From positions 1 through 6,604 of the forward strand of contig ASNI01000051.1 in NCBI GenBank assembly GCA_000404785.1: 6,604 nt of DNA, in the 5' to 3' direction. The position numbers were made by a program, and so were the translations under genes. The DNA comes from Cloacimonetes bacterium SCGC AAA252-N17. Its GTDB lineage: Bacteria; Cloacimonadota; Cloacimonadia; JGIOTU-2. This document shows positions 1 through 6,365 of this stretch, piece after piece; positions within the stretch are counted from its first letter, which is position 1; each line of letters begins with the position of its first letter. The notes beneath the pieces are model-generated. The model did no database searches. It saw only the letters and a program-made list of their open reading frames with translations, and had not been told where the DNA came from.

Positions 1-399
1 ATAGTTAGATATGTATTTTGGTTTCCAATCCTTCATTTGCTCTTTCCTTAGCTTAATACCTCTACAAACTAAATAAATTATCCATATAAATGAAACAAGG
101 GGAATAATAAACTTGGAAATACAGCCCAAATCGGTAAAAATAAATATACTGTGAAAAAGGAAAATAAGCCACAATTCGAAAACAAGACCTATTCCAAAAA
201 GATCAACTATAAAAAAGAAAAACAACAAATCCCGCTTAAGTTTTGTTTTGTTTTTATCATTATTTTTTTTCCCTATAGCACTTATAATATCAGTGGGAAA
301 TCTAATATAATTCATTCCAAAAACTATCAGAAGAGAAAATAATGATAAAAGAGCTATTATGGTATTTAGCCCTATCCCATGAGCATCTGGAACATTCAT
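1..399 (-). CDS. Multi-pass membrane protein of unknown function, 3' end cut by the window edge
   Basis: I translated the minus strand by hand. An ATG at 399 opens a frame of 133 codons with no stop down to base 1, so the gene continues outside the window. The product begins MNVPDAHGIG and shows a hydrophobic segment at about residues 11-29, a basic loop at 44-56 (KKNNDKNKTKLKR), a long aromatic hydrophobic stretch at about 58-88, another at about 96-112, and a basic tail (RGIKLRKEQMKDWKPK). The positive charges fit an outside N-terminus with the loop and tail in the cytoplasm. The start overlaps the stop of the 50-residue gene as ATGA, with little Shine-Dalgarno sequence of its own, which suggests translational coupling. 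I recognise no family. It could be a short 3-TM protein or the sensor half of a longer one such as a membrane kinase; the visible part does not decide this. Confidence 0.8.
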   Translation of the reverse strand, partial: MNVPDAHGIGLNTIIALLSLFSLLIVFGMNYIRFPTDIISAIGKKNNDKNKTKLKRDLLFFFFIVDLFGIGLVFELWLIFLFHSIFIFTDLGCISKFIIPLVSFIWIIYLVCRGIKLRKEQMKDWKPKYISNY

Positions 400-548
400 T
401 TTTTTCTCAATTTTTTTCTTTTTTCGTTATCTTCAGACTGTCTCTGATACAATGATTTTTTACCTTTTTTTCTATCATCTAACCACTCAGATGTTTTTTT
501 TACTAATTCAAAAACATCGTAAATTTCAGGTAAAAATTGTGGTGACAT
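396..548 (-). CDS. 50-residue hypothetical small protein between the prenyl synthase and membrane protein genes
   Basis: This complete small gene runs from ATG at 548 to TGA at 396-398. A near-ideal AGGAGG (554-559) lies 5 bases before the ATG and overlaps the stop of the upstream prenyl synthase gene. The product starts MSPQFLPEIYDVFELVKK and has two halves. Residues 1-25 look like an amphipathic acidic/hydrophobic helix with a single tryptophan, W22, in TSEWLDDRKK. The rest is very hydrophilic and basic and ends EKRKKLRKK. There is no signal peptide, membrane segment or cysteine. The ribosome site and the tight packing make translation likely. I recognise no family. By position it is where ComX would sit in a comQXP locus, but ComX carries its prenylated Trp close to the C-terminus and this protein does not. 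A partner or regulator of the synthase or membrane protein is equally possible. Confidence 0.78.
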   Translation of the reverse strand: MSPQFLPEIYDVFELVKKTSEWLDDRKKGKKSLYQRQSEDNEKRKKLRKK

Positions 549-553
549 ATAAT

Positions 554-559
554 CCTCCT
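554..559 (-). promoter_or_regulatory. Strong Shine-Dalgarno site of the 50-residue gene
   Basis: On the minus strand AGGAGG precedes the ATG at 548 by 5 bases (ATTAT). Its first base is the last A of the TAA stop (559-561) of the upstream prenyl synthase gene. This is the best ribosome-binding site in the left cassette and the main reason for calling such a short frame a gene. It suggests the small protein is made in larger amounts than its neighbours. Confidence 0.85.
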
Positions 560-1593
560 TATTCTATAATTTTATTAAAACCACTAATTGCTAACTTATA
601 TATTATATCTATCTTATTATTTACAAAATCGTAATTTTTTACTGTATTTAAATCTTTCTTTAATGCTTTAAATAATCCTTTTATAACCTTTTTGGAATAT
701 GATTTAGAATTCACACTTAAAAACATTTTTAAGATTTTATTTATTTCGTTATTACTTAAATTCTTGTTATTAGTTATGTATTTATAGATATACTTACTTT
801 CTGTTTGATTACCACTGTTAAAAATTGCTATTATTGGAAAACGGACTTTTCTTTTCTTTAGATCTGCAAAAGGAATTATTTTACCAGTGTTGTAAATTTC
901 TGGTATAATTAAATCAAGGATATCATCATATATTTGTCTAATCCTACCCAGATTTATCCCAATTCTCCATATAATTTTTTCAAACTTTTTATTTGATTTG
1001 TTAGCTAACAAAACACCGATTAATAGGGAAAATGCAATTAATGTAGAAGTAGCATAATCTATAACATAATAATAATCTTCTAAATTAGGGTTCCTACATT
1101 CTAATTTGTTGAAATCTTCTAAATAATGGCTAATATTCAATTCTTTTAATACTCTTGAATAATATTTTATTATATCAAAATATCTTTGAGAGTCTCCATA
1201 ATATTCATTTAAAATTGATCTTGATTTCTCAGCAAGTATTGAAGATAATGCAAACGATTCTTCAATTTGTAAATCATTCTGAGTATATATGTGTTTATCA
1301 TTCAAATAAATATCAAAAATATCATCCATTGGAATTACAGAAAGAAGCATTAGATGAATAGCAGCCATAGCTGGCACTATATAATCATCATCCAACTCAT
1401 TTCTAATACTATTAAATCCTATTTGTGTTAATATAGGTCTAAAATCATCATCAGAATATCTTGTATTATAAATGCAATCTTGTATTAATTGGTTTAAATT
1501 ACCAATATTCGAAGAGTAAAATACGATTTTGTTTATAAAATCAGTTACTTTAATGTTTGTTTCGTTTTTTAAATCAATTAAGTTCTTATTCAT
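559..1593 (-). CDS. Atypical polyprenyl synthetase family protein (isoprenoid synthase fold, ComQ-like in context)
   Basis: From the ATG at 1593 the product has 344 residues. It carries both aspartate-rich motifs of trans-prenyltransferases: DDIFD at about 90-94 and DDILD at about 223-227, the latter within GRIRQIYDDILD. A LKKRKVRFPIIAIF segment corresponds to the family's DLxxGKxTLPLI. These Asp motifs bind Mg2+ and allylic diphosphate. The N-terminal GKRLRP motif is degraded to DDDFRP, and the usual KT pair appears as AT (DYATSTLIAF), so basic residues that normally hold IPP are missing. That points to a specialised enzyme, such as a ComQ-like peptide prenyltransferase or another atypical head, rather than a housekeeping FPP/GGPP synthase. 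The upstream ATG at 1644 would overlap the binding-protein gene by 44 bases and has no close ribosome site. The ATG at 1593 follows that gene's stop by 7 bases with AGGT 6 bases or so ahead, so I prefer it. The gene is strongly AT-rich. Confidence 0.85.
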   Translation of the reverse strand: MNKNLIDLKNETNIKVTDFINKIVFYSSNIGNLNQLIQDCIYNTRYSDDDFRPILTQIGFNSIRNELDDDYIVPAMAAIHLMLLSVIPMDDIFDIYLNDKHIYTQNDLQIEESFALSSILAEKSRSILNEYYGDSQRYFDIIKYYSRVLKELNISHYLEDFNKLECRNPNLEDYYYVIDYATSTLIAFSLLIGVLLANKSNKKFEKIIWRIGINLGRIRQIYDDILDLIIPEIYNTGKIIPFADLKKRKVRFPIIAIFNSGNQTESKYIYKYITNNKNLSNNEINKILKMFLSVNSKSYSKKVIKGLFKALKKDLNTVKNYDFVNNKIDIIYKLAISGFNKIIE

Positions 1594-1600
1594 TATAGAC

Positions 1601-2737
1601 CTATTCAATACAGATATCTTTTTTGAACCATACAAATTTCCCATCTTCGATTATTTTTACTCCCATTGGTTGTTTTACATCTCCATTTAAATCAAAACTT
1701 ATTTCTCCAGTCACACCTTTTATATTTGTTTCTTGTAATTTTTTAAGAAATTCTTCTTGATTCGAAACTTGTTGTAAAGCATTTGCTATGATAAATAAGG
1801 CATCATAACCATAAGCAGCCATTATATCAGGTTCAGAATTATACTCATTTTTATAAGAATTAACAAATTGTTGAATGAGCTCATCCTCTGAATATGGATC
1901 ATATTGTAGTTGTGTAAAATAAATTCCATCAGCAGCATCTTTGGCTATGTTAATTAAGTTGGGACTTTCAAGCATTCCTGTTCCTAAATACTTTGCATGT
2001 AAACCTATTTCTTTAGCTTGTATTAAAAAAATTGGAATTTCATTATAACCCACTAAAAAAAATACATCAATCATTTGAGATTTTTCTTTAAGTTTAGCTA
2101 TTTCCGTCCTGAAATCAGTTTCATTTTCTTTATAGGGTATGCTTATTATAATTTCTCCTCCTAGATATTTCACTACTTCTTCAAACCTTTTACTAAGCCC
2201 AACCCCCCAATCATTATTAATATATAAAATTCCAATTTTTCCCCAGTTCATATTCGAAATAGCAAATTCTGCTGCAATTGCACCTCCAAAATAATCTGAG
2301 GGTACATTACGAAATATATAATCACCAGCATTAGTTATAGCAGGCGCTGCTGATAGCGGTGATAATAAGACTACTTTATTTTTTTCTGCTATTGGTGCAA
2401 TTGCCAGTGTCACACTACTCAATACAGCACCAATAACTTTATCGACTTTGTTAACTTCAATTAATTTTTTAAAAGCAGCGACCCCATCGGTTACTCTTCC
2501 CCTGCTATCTTCATAAATAATCTCAATTTTCTTATTATTTATGCAATCTGTATTAATTTGGTACCGAGCTAGTTCTATTCCTTTTTGGGCATTCTTACCA
2601 TAAACTGCTGCATTACCAGTCAACGGCAATATCGCTCCAATTTTTATCACATTCTCTTTTTTTGAGCAACCGTTAATGAATACAAAAGAAGAAAATACTA
2701 ATATCCCAATCAGCATTATTAAAACTACTTTTTTCAT
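1601..2737 (-). CDS. Extracytoplasmic substrate-binding lipoprotein, branched-chain amino acid (LivK/Peripla_BP_6) type
   Basis: The 378-residue product opens with a lipoprotein signal peptide: MKKVV, a hydrophobic core, then the lipobox INGC with Cys24 as the lipid-anchored residue. The mature part starts IKIGAILPLTGNAAVYGKNA, the hallmark opening of type I periplasmic binding proteins of the HAAT/Liv family. It is followed by IEIIYEDSRG, VDKVIGAVLSSVTLAIAPIA, VVLLSPLSAAPAIT, GKIGILYINNDWGVG and PDIMAAYGYDALFIIANAL, all typical of the two-lobed fold. Length is normal for the family. GGAGG lies 8 bases before the ATG. Family members usually deliver amino acids, amides or urea to an ABC permease, but no permease or ATPase gene is in the window; the next genes are a prenyl synthetase and small proteins. 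It may serve a distant transporter or act as a ligand sensor for the cassette. The ligand cannot be read from sequence. Confidence 0.92.
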   Translation of the reverse strand: MKKVVLIMLIGILVFSSFVFINGCSKKENVIKIGAILPLTGNAAVYGKNAQKGIELARYQINTDCINNKKIEIIYEDSRGRVTDGVAAFKKLIEVNKVDKVIGAVLSSVTLAIAPIAEKNKVVLLSPLSAAPAITNAGDYIFRNVPSDYFGGAIAAEFAISNMNWGKIGILYINNDWGVGLSKRFEEVVKYLGGEIIISIPYKENETDFRTEIAKLKEKSQMIDVFFLVGYNEIPIFLIQAKEIGLHAKYLGTGMLESPNLINIAKDAADGIYFTQLQYDPYSEDELIQQFVNSYKNEYNSEPDIMAAYGYDALFIIANALQQVSNQEEFLKKLQETNIKGVTGEISFDLNGDVKQPMGVKIIEDGKFVWFKKDICIE

Positions 2738-2837
2738 TTTTATATCCTCCGTAGGGTTTAAATCTTAAGTTGCAAATCGTACTTATTGCTGTCAATAATT
2801 TTCTCAATATTTTTTTTTATTATGTGTAATTTATTTT
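2738..2837 (-). promoter_or_regulatory. Candidate promoter/leader of the left cassette
   Basis: This 100-base gap separates the cyclase stop from the binding-protein start. On the minus strand it has a perfect TTGACA (2790-2795) and a GGAGG ribosome site (2746-2750). A TAAGAT at 2762-2767 resembles a -10 box but lies 22 bases from TTGACA, too far for a standard pair; the hexamer at 17 bases is CAACTT, a poor match. The inverted repeat TTATTG-CTGT-CAATAA (2783-2798) overlaps the TTGACA and could be an operator. An A9 run sits at 2810-2818. I see no Rho-independent terminator for the cyclase, so read-through into the cassette is possible. Confidence 0.35.
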
Positions 2838-4754
2838 CTATTCAATCGTTTTCTGCACATTCACATCTTCTTTGAGAGAGATCAATTCATACAATTTGAA
2901 TGGCTTACCTTTTCCACGTAGAGTTTTTATATCCAAATAACGTGCTTCAACCCTTTCTTTCACGGCTTCGTAAGTCGTTTCACTAATAATAATATGATTC
3001 TCTGTCTCATATATTTTATTCATTGGCTCGATGCGTGCTCCTGTATTAATGGTATCACCGATCGCTGTATAATCAAATATCTGTTCTGAGCCGAGATTTC
3101 CCACAAGTGCCGAACCTGTGTGAATTCCAATACCAAACTGCACAGGATCTTTGCCCTCTTTTTCCCATTTTGCCTGTAATTCTCTCAATCTTTCAGCCAT
3201 TAGCAGCGCTGTTTTGCACGCATTGTAGGCATGCATCTCATAGTAATAGGGTACACCGAAAAGCGCCATGATCGCATCACCAATGAACTTGTCAATCGTT
3301 CCGCTGTTATCCTTGACCACATCCACCATCTCGGTCAGGTACTCACGCAGAATCTCAACAACTTCATGGGTTTCATGCTGCTCGGAATAGGCCGTAAAGG
3401 AACGCAAGTCAGAAAAGAGAACAGTGAGTTCCTGAACCTTACCACCAAATTTAAGTCGCTTGGGATCCTTCACGATAATATCCACGATATCCTTTGCCAC
3501 ATACTGCTGGAACGCCTTTTTGATGAAGAGCTTCTCCTTCCTGCCCATATAATACTGCATGATAAGATTCCCAAAAAAGGAGATCAGAATTGCAGTCGGA
3601 ACTTCTGTAACATTCACAATAGTATGATGGGATGAAAACATCACATATACAAAAATTAGGTAACCGATGATCAGCAGCACTCCGATTATTACATTGATCG
3701 TAGGTTTGAAAAAATTAAATATGATATTTATGATAAAAATAAGAATTAGCAGACCAAGTACAAGGTACAGATAGCTGAAGGGTTTTAGATAATTTGAGTT
3801 CAGCACCATCTCGATGAAATTCGCATGGATCTCTACACCGGGAGTTAGTCCCTGTCCTTTGCCCGGATTATAAAATGGAGTTGGAAAGAGGTCATGAAGT
3901 TCTTCTGCAGAGGCGCCCACGAGCACGATCTTATCCTTGAACGTTTCCGCTTGGAGATAGTTTTCAAAGGTATTGAAATCAATACCGAATTCCTGCTCGC
4001 TGCGAACCTGTAAAGTGCTGTCATCCAACACTGTATCTATATGATAAAAGGGAAAGGTATTTGCCGGACCATAGTAATTCAAGAGAACCGTATTCCCTGA
4101 GAACTTCGGCATTACAAAAGAGCCAAGTTCAAAATTTTCTTGTTCATTGGATATTTTTGGTTCTTCGCCGTATTTTTGGGCAAGAAACATTTGCAGCCCC
4201 TTGACACCGATCGTATAATAGGGCTGATCTGCAAAGGTAGAGAAAAGTGTGTATTTGCGAAAAAATCCATCCTGATCACCTGATATTCCTACAAGCCCCC
4301 ATTGCAAATTCCTGTCAGTGATTTCCTTGATAGGCGGCACGATCCTCAGTGTGGTGGCCGCTCCGCTCTGCTTCTTACTCAATTTCCCTGCAAATATCAC
4401 ATTCCCGTATTCAGCAGCAGACACTGCAAGGTCGACATCCTCTTTTGCGAGTGTCGGTTCTGTGAATTCAATATCGAATATGATAACCGAAGCTCCAGCT
4501 TGGTTGAGGTTTTCTATTAGATGAGCAAAATAACTCCGGGGAAAAGGATACCTGCCGAGTTCTTTGAACGCATGATCGGAAATATCGACGATAACGATTT
4601 CTTTCGAAACTTCGAGCGGTCCACGAAGATTGAAATTCGTATCTATCCAGATGAGTTCGAGATTCTTATAAATCCGGGTCATCGACAAAAGAATAACTGC
4701 AATAAATACAAAAATTGAGAAGATCAAAACGAATCTAAACTTAATTTTTTTCAT
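2838..4754 (-). CDS. CHASE2-domain class III adenylate cyclase
   Basis: This 638-residue membrane cyclase makes cAMP from ATP. An N-terminal anchor (about 7-25) is followed by an extracytoplasmic CHASE2 sensor domain (about 35-320), recognisable from IVIVDISDHAFKELGRYPFPR, VIIFDIEFTEP, FKDKIVLVGASA and TPGVEIHANFIEMVLN. Three hydrophobic segments follow (about 328-348, 354-373 and 383-401), then a linker and the catalytic domain (about 440-625). Catalytic features are complete: metal-binding D449 in FSDLRSFT and D493 in IGDAIMALFG, K489 before it and D561/T563 in DYTAIGD as expected for ATP rather than GTP, and transition-state N570 and R574 in INTGARIE. The ATG has AAGGGG about 6 bases upstream, inside a small CCCCTTGGGG inverted repeat. 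It follows ddl by 21 bases, so it is probably the last gene of the ndk-ddl operon. The CHASE2 ligand is unknown in general. Confidence 0.95.
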   Translation of the reverse strand: MKKIKFRFVLIFSIFVFIAVILLSMTRIYKNLELIWIDTNFNLRGPLEVSKEIVIVDISDHAFKELGRYPFPRSYFAHLIENLNQAGASVIIFDIEFTEPTLAKEDVDLAVSAAEYGNVIFAGKLSKKQSGAATTLRIVPPIKEITDRNLQWGLVGISGDQDGFFRKYTLFSTFADQPYYTIGVKGLQMFLAQKYGEEPKISNEQENFELGSFVMPKFSGNTVLLNYYGPANTFPFYHIDTVLDDSTLQVRSEQEFGIDFNTFENYLQAETFKDKIVLVGASAEELHDLFPTPFYNPGKGQGLTPGVEIHANFIEMVLNSNYLKPFSYLYLVLGLLILIFIINIIFNFFKPTINVIIGVLLIIGYLIFVYVMFSSHHTIVNVTEVPTAILISFFGNLIMQYYMGRKEKLFIKKAFQQYVAKDIVDIIVKDPKRLKFGGKVQELTVLFSDLRSFTAYSEQHETHEVVEILREYLTEMVDVVKDNSGTIDKFIGDAIMALFGVPYYYEMHAYNACKTALLMAERLRELQAKWEKEGKDPVQFGIGIHTGSALVGNLGSEQIFDYTAIGDTINTGARIEPMNKIYETENHIIISETTYEAVKERVEARYLDIKTLRGKGKPFKLYELISLKEDVNVQKTIE

Positions 4755-4775
4755 TGTTTCCCCTTGGGGATGAGA

Positions 4776-5729
4776 TCATTTAAAATCTCTTTCTATTAAT
4801 TTTCTTATTAATTCTTCAAATGAAATGCCGACAACTTTTGCAGCCATGGGCACTAAACTCAAGGAGGTCATGCCGGGAAGTGTGTTCAATTCGAGGAAAT
4901 AGAATTTCTTCCCATCGAATCTAAAATCGACACGGGCATAGTCCGAGCATTTGAATTCCTTATAAATTCTCTCGCCAAAATCCAAAATGATTTCAGCTTC
5001 CTTTTGAGTTAATTTTGCAGGAGTTTCATACACGGTGTAGCCGTCAGTATATTTATGAGCATAATCATAAAATTCACCACTCGGTTTGATCTCCACTACA
5101 GGAAGCGCCCTGTTTCCGAGCATTGCTACAGTTATCTCTCTGCCTGGTATGTATTCCTCAATAAGAATGTCATCATTTACGGAAAATGCTAATTCGAGGG
5201 CAGCATCAAATCCATCTGCATAATCCAATATTGTCACACCAACCGACGAGCCGGATGCATTGGGTTTGATGACAAGTTCCTGTCCGAGCTGTGCGCTTAC
5301 TTCATTATAGGATGGCTTTACTCCATTTTTGCGAAAATAAAGAGCTTTTGGAACAGGCACCCCAAGATTCTGAGCCAGCAGTTTAGAAATCTTTTTATTC
5401 ATCGAGATGTAACTTGCTTCGGAGGATGAGCCCACAAAAGGAATGCCGGCAAGCTCGAATAATTTTTGGAATGTTCCGTCCTCTCCATCACCGCCGTGCA
5501 AACCGATAAAGACAATATCAGCTCCGGACTTCTTAATATAATCCACAAATTTCAGATAGTTGAAAACACTCTCTTCCACAAAATCTGCCGGATCGACAAC
5601 CAATACCTCTTTGTGCAGCGACTTCAAAGCTTTTTCAACTGCATCGCATGTATGGATGGAGACCTCCCGTTCTTCGGAAGTGCCGCCTTTGAGCAATGCT
5701 ACTTTATTAACCTTCTTGGACAATTTCAT
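4776..5729 (-). CDS. ddl: D-alanine--D-alanine ligase
   Basis: This cytoplasmic ATP-grasp enzyme joins two D-alanines for the peptidoglycan stem peptide. All family signatures are present in its 317 residues: GGTSEEREVS (15-24), HGGDGEDG (78-85), KPNASGSSVGV (155-165), EEYIPGREITV (191-201), RVDFR (266-270) and LELNTLPGMT (279-288) with SLVPMAA after it. The omega-loop reads YDYAHKY (221-227). Its final Tyr corresponds to Tyr216 of E. coli DdlB; ligases making D-Ala-D-lactate usually have Phe there, so D-Ala-D-Ala is the expected product. The start overlaps the ndk stop by 4 bases (ATGA), and an AAGGAG lies about 13 bases upstream inside ndk, so translation is probably coupled. Length is normal and no key residue is missing. 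Grouping with ndk rather than with a division/cell-wall cluster is the only unusual point. Confidence 0.97.
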   Translation of the reverse strand: MKLSKKVNKVALLKGGTSEEREVSIHTCDAVEKALKSLHKEVLVVDPADFVEESVFNYLKFVDYIKKSGADIVFIGLHGGDGEDGTFQKLFELAGIPFVGSSSEASYISMNKKISKLLAQNLGVPVPKALYFRKNGVKPSYNEVSAQLGQELVIKPNASGSSVGVTILDYADGFDAALELAFSVNDDILIEEYIPGREITVAMLGNRALPVVEIKPSGEFYDYAHKYTDGYTVYETPAKLTQKEAEIILDFGERIYKEFKCSDYARVDFRFDGKKFYFLELNTLPGMTSLSLVPMAAKVVGISFEELIRKLIERDFK

Positions 5730-6133
5730 GACTCGAAGATCACTCCTTGTTCATATTCGAAACTTTCAGGGCTATCCGATCCGTGCACTGCATTTTCCTG
5801 GTTATCAGTACCATACAGATGACGAATAGTACCTTTTGCAGCTTTCCGGGAATCCGTACTGCCTGCCAATTCTCTGAAACCTAGGATCGCATTCTCGCGC
5901 TCGAGCACTATCGCAACGATTGGACCGCTTGTCATAAATTCAACGAGATTGTCATAAAAATGCTTCCCTTTATGTACAGAATAAAATTTCTCTGCAATTT
6001 CACGACTCATTGCAAGCATTTTTAATTTCCGAATTGTGAAATCATTGTTTTCGATCGATGTAATGATATGTCCGATATTTCCTGCTATTACTGCATCGGG
6101 CTTGATGAGACAGAGAGTTTGTTCAGATGCCAC
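5726..6133 (-). CDS. ndk: Nucleoside diphosphate kinase
   Basis: This enzyme transfers the gamma-phosphate of ATP to other (deoxy)nucleoside diphosphates through a phosphohistidine. The 135-residue protein has the N-terminal TLCLIKPDAV with Lys11, Tyr51, GFRELAGSTDS with Arg87 and Thr93, GTIRHLYG with Arg104, and the active-site ENAVHGSDSPES with Asn114 and catalytic His117. It is slightly shorter at the C-terminus than the common 140-150 residue form but complete. The start is GTG: on the minus strand GGCAGG lies about 5 bases ahead of it, and the nearby upstream ATG is out of frame. It is the first gene of a probable ndk-ddl-cyclase operon, with a TTGACA element about 60 bases upstream. Confidence 0.97.
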   Translation of the reverse strand: MASEQTLCLIKPDAVIAGNIGHIITSIENNDFTIRKLKMLAMSREIAEKFYSVHKGKHFYDNLVEFMTSGPIVAIVLERENAILGFRELAGSTDSRKAAKGTIRHLYGTDNQENAVHGSDSPESFEYEQGVIFES

Positions 6134-6167
6134 GAGTACCTGCCTTTCATTTACAGTTGTTACCTAT

Positions 6168-6196
6168 TTGAATTTTCATGTGCTATGAACTGTCAA
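6168..6196 (-). promoter_or_regulatory. Candidate promoter of the ndk-ddl-cyclase operon, with inverted repeat
   Basis: A perfect -35-like TTGACA occupies 6191-6196. The hexamer 17 bases downstream (ATTCAA, 6168-6173) is a weak -10. Between them lies the inverted repeat TTCAT-N5-ATGAA (6175-6189), which could be an operator or chance. The ndk GTG at 6133 follows about 35 bases further on, a normal leader length. The upstream gene ends in a terminator, so a promoter somewhere here is expected; its exact identity is uncertain. Confidence 0.4.
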
Positions 6197-6310
6197 GAAA
6201 ATTGGTTTCCGAGATTTCGGATAGAAGATTTCTGATTTCCAATGCAAATCTTTATAATCACAAATGAAATACTAAATTTTTAGAAATAACTTGTTATTCA
6301 GAATTTATTA

Positions 6311-6343
6311 AAAAAAGAGAGACGCCTTTTGTTACGTCTCTCT
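6311..6343 (-). terminator. Rho-independent terminator of the sorting-domain gene
   Basis: On the minus strand a perfect 9-bp stem AGAGAGACG / CGTCTCTCT (6335-6343 with 6316-6324) encloses a 10-base loop and is followed at once by a T-run (6311-6316). It begins 22 bases after the TAA of the upstream gene. The rest of the gap down to ndk (6134-6310) is AT-rich and holds a few short imperfect inverted repeats, among them TCCGA/TCGGA at 6208-6221, but nothing I can name. Confidence 0.93.
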
Positions 6344-6365
6344 ATAAGTAAATTGAATAAGGTAA

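Noticed and set aside
396..548. Direct naming of the 50-residue gene as comX
   Set aside because: ComX has its modified Trp within a few residues of the C-terminus and a short mature peptide there. This protein has its only Trp at position 22 and a highly charged tail, so only the position in the operon matches.
151..634. Plus-strand open frames at 151-342 and 452-634
   Set aside because: They lie opposite the minus-strand membrane, 50-residue and prenyl synthase genes, have low-complexity Lys/Phe/Ile-rich products and lack convincing ribosome sites. They are shadows of AT-rich coding DNA.
1594..1644. Longer start of the prenyl synthase at 1644 (17 extra residues)
   Set aside because: It would overlap the binding-protein gene by 44 bases and has no Shine-Dalgarno sequence at a usable distance. 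The ATG at 1593 directly follows the upstream stop.
3231..3635. Plus-strand frame of 134 codons inside the cyclase gene, and similar plus-strand frames at 4302-4718 and 5466-5829
   Set aside because: They are antisense to intact, well-conserved cyclase, ddl and ndk genes and show no recognisable domain.
6201..6243. Possible structured RNA or hairpin with ATTGG...CCAAT ends and internal TCCGA/TCGGA and AGAA/TTCT pairs
   Set aside because: The stems are only 4-5 bp, are not followed by a T-run and match no riboswitch I know. This is likely chance in AT-rich spacer.
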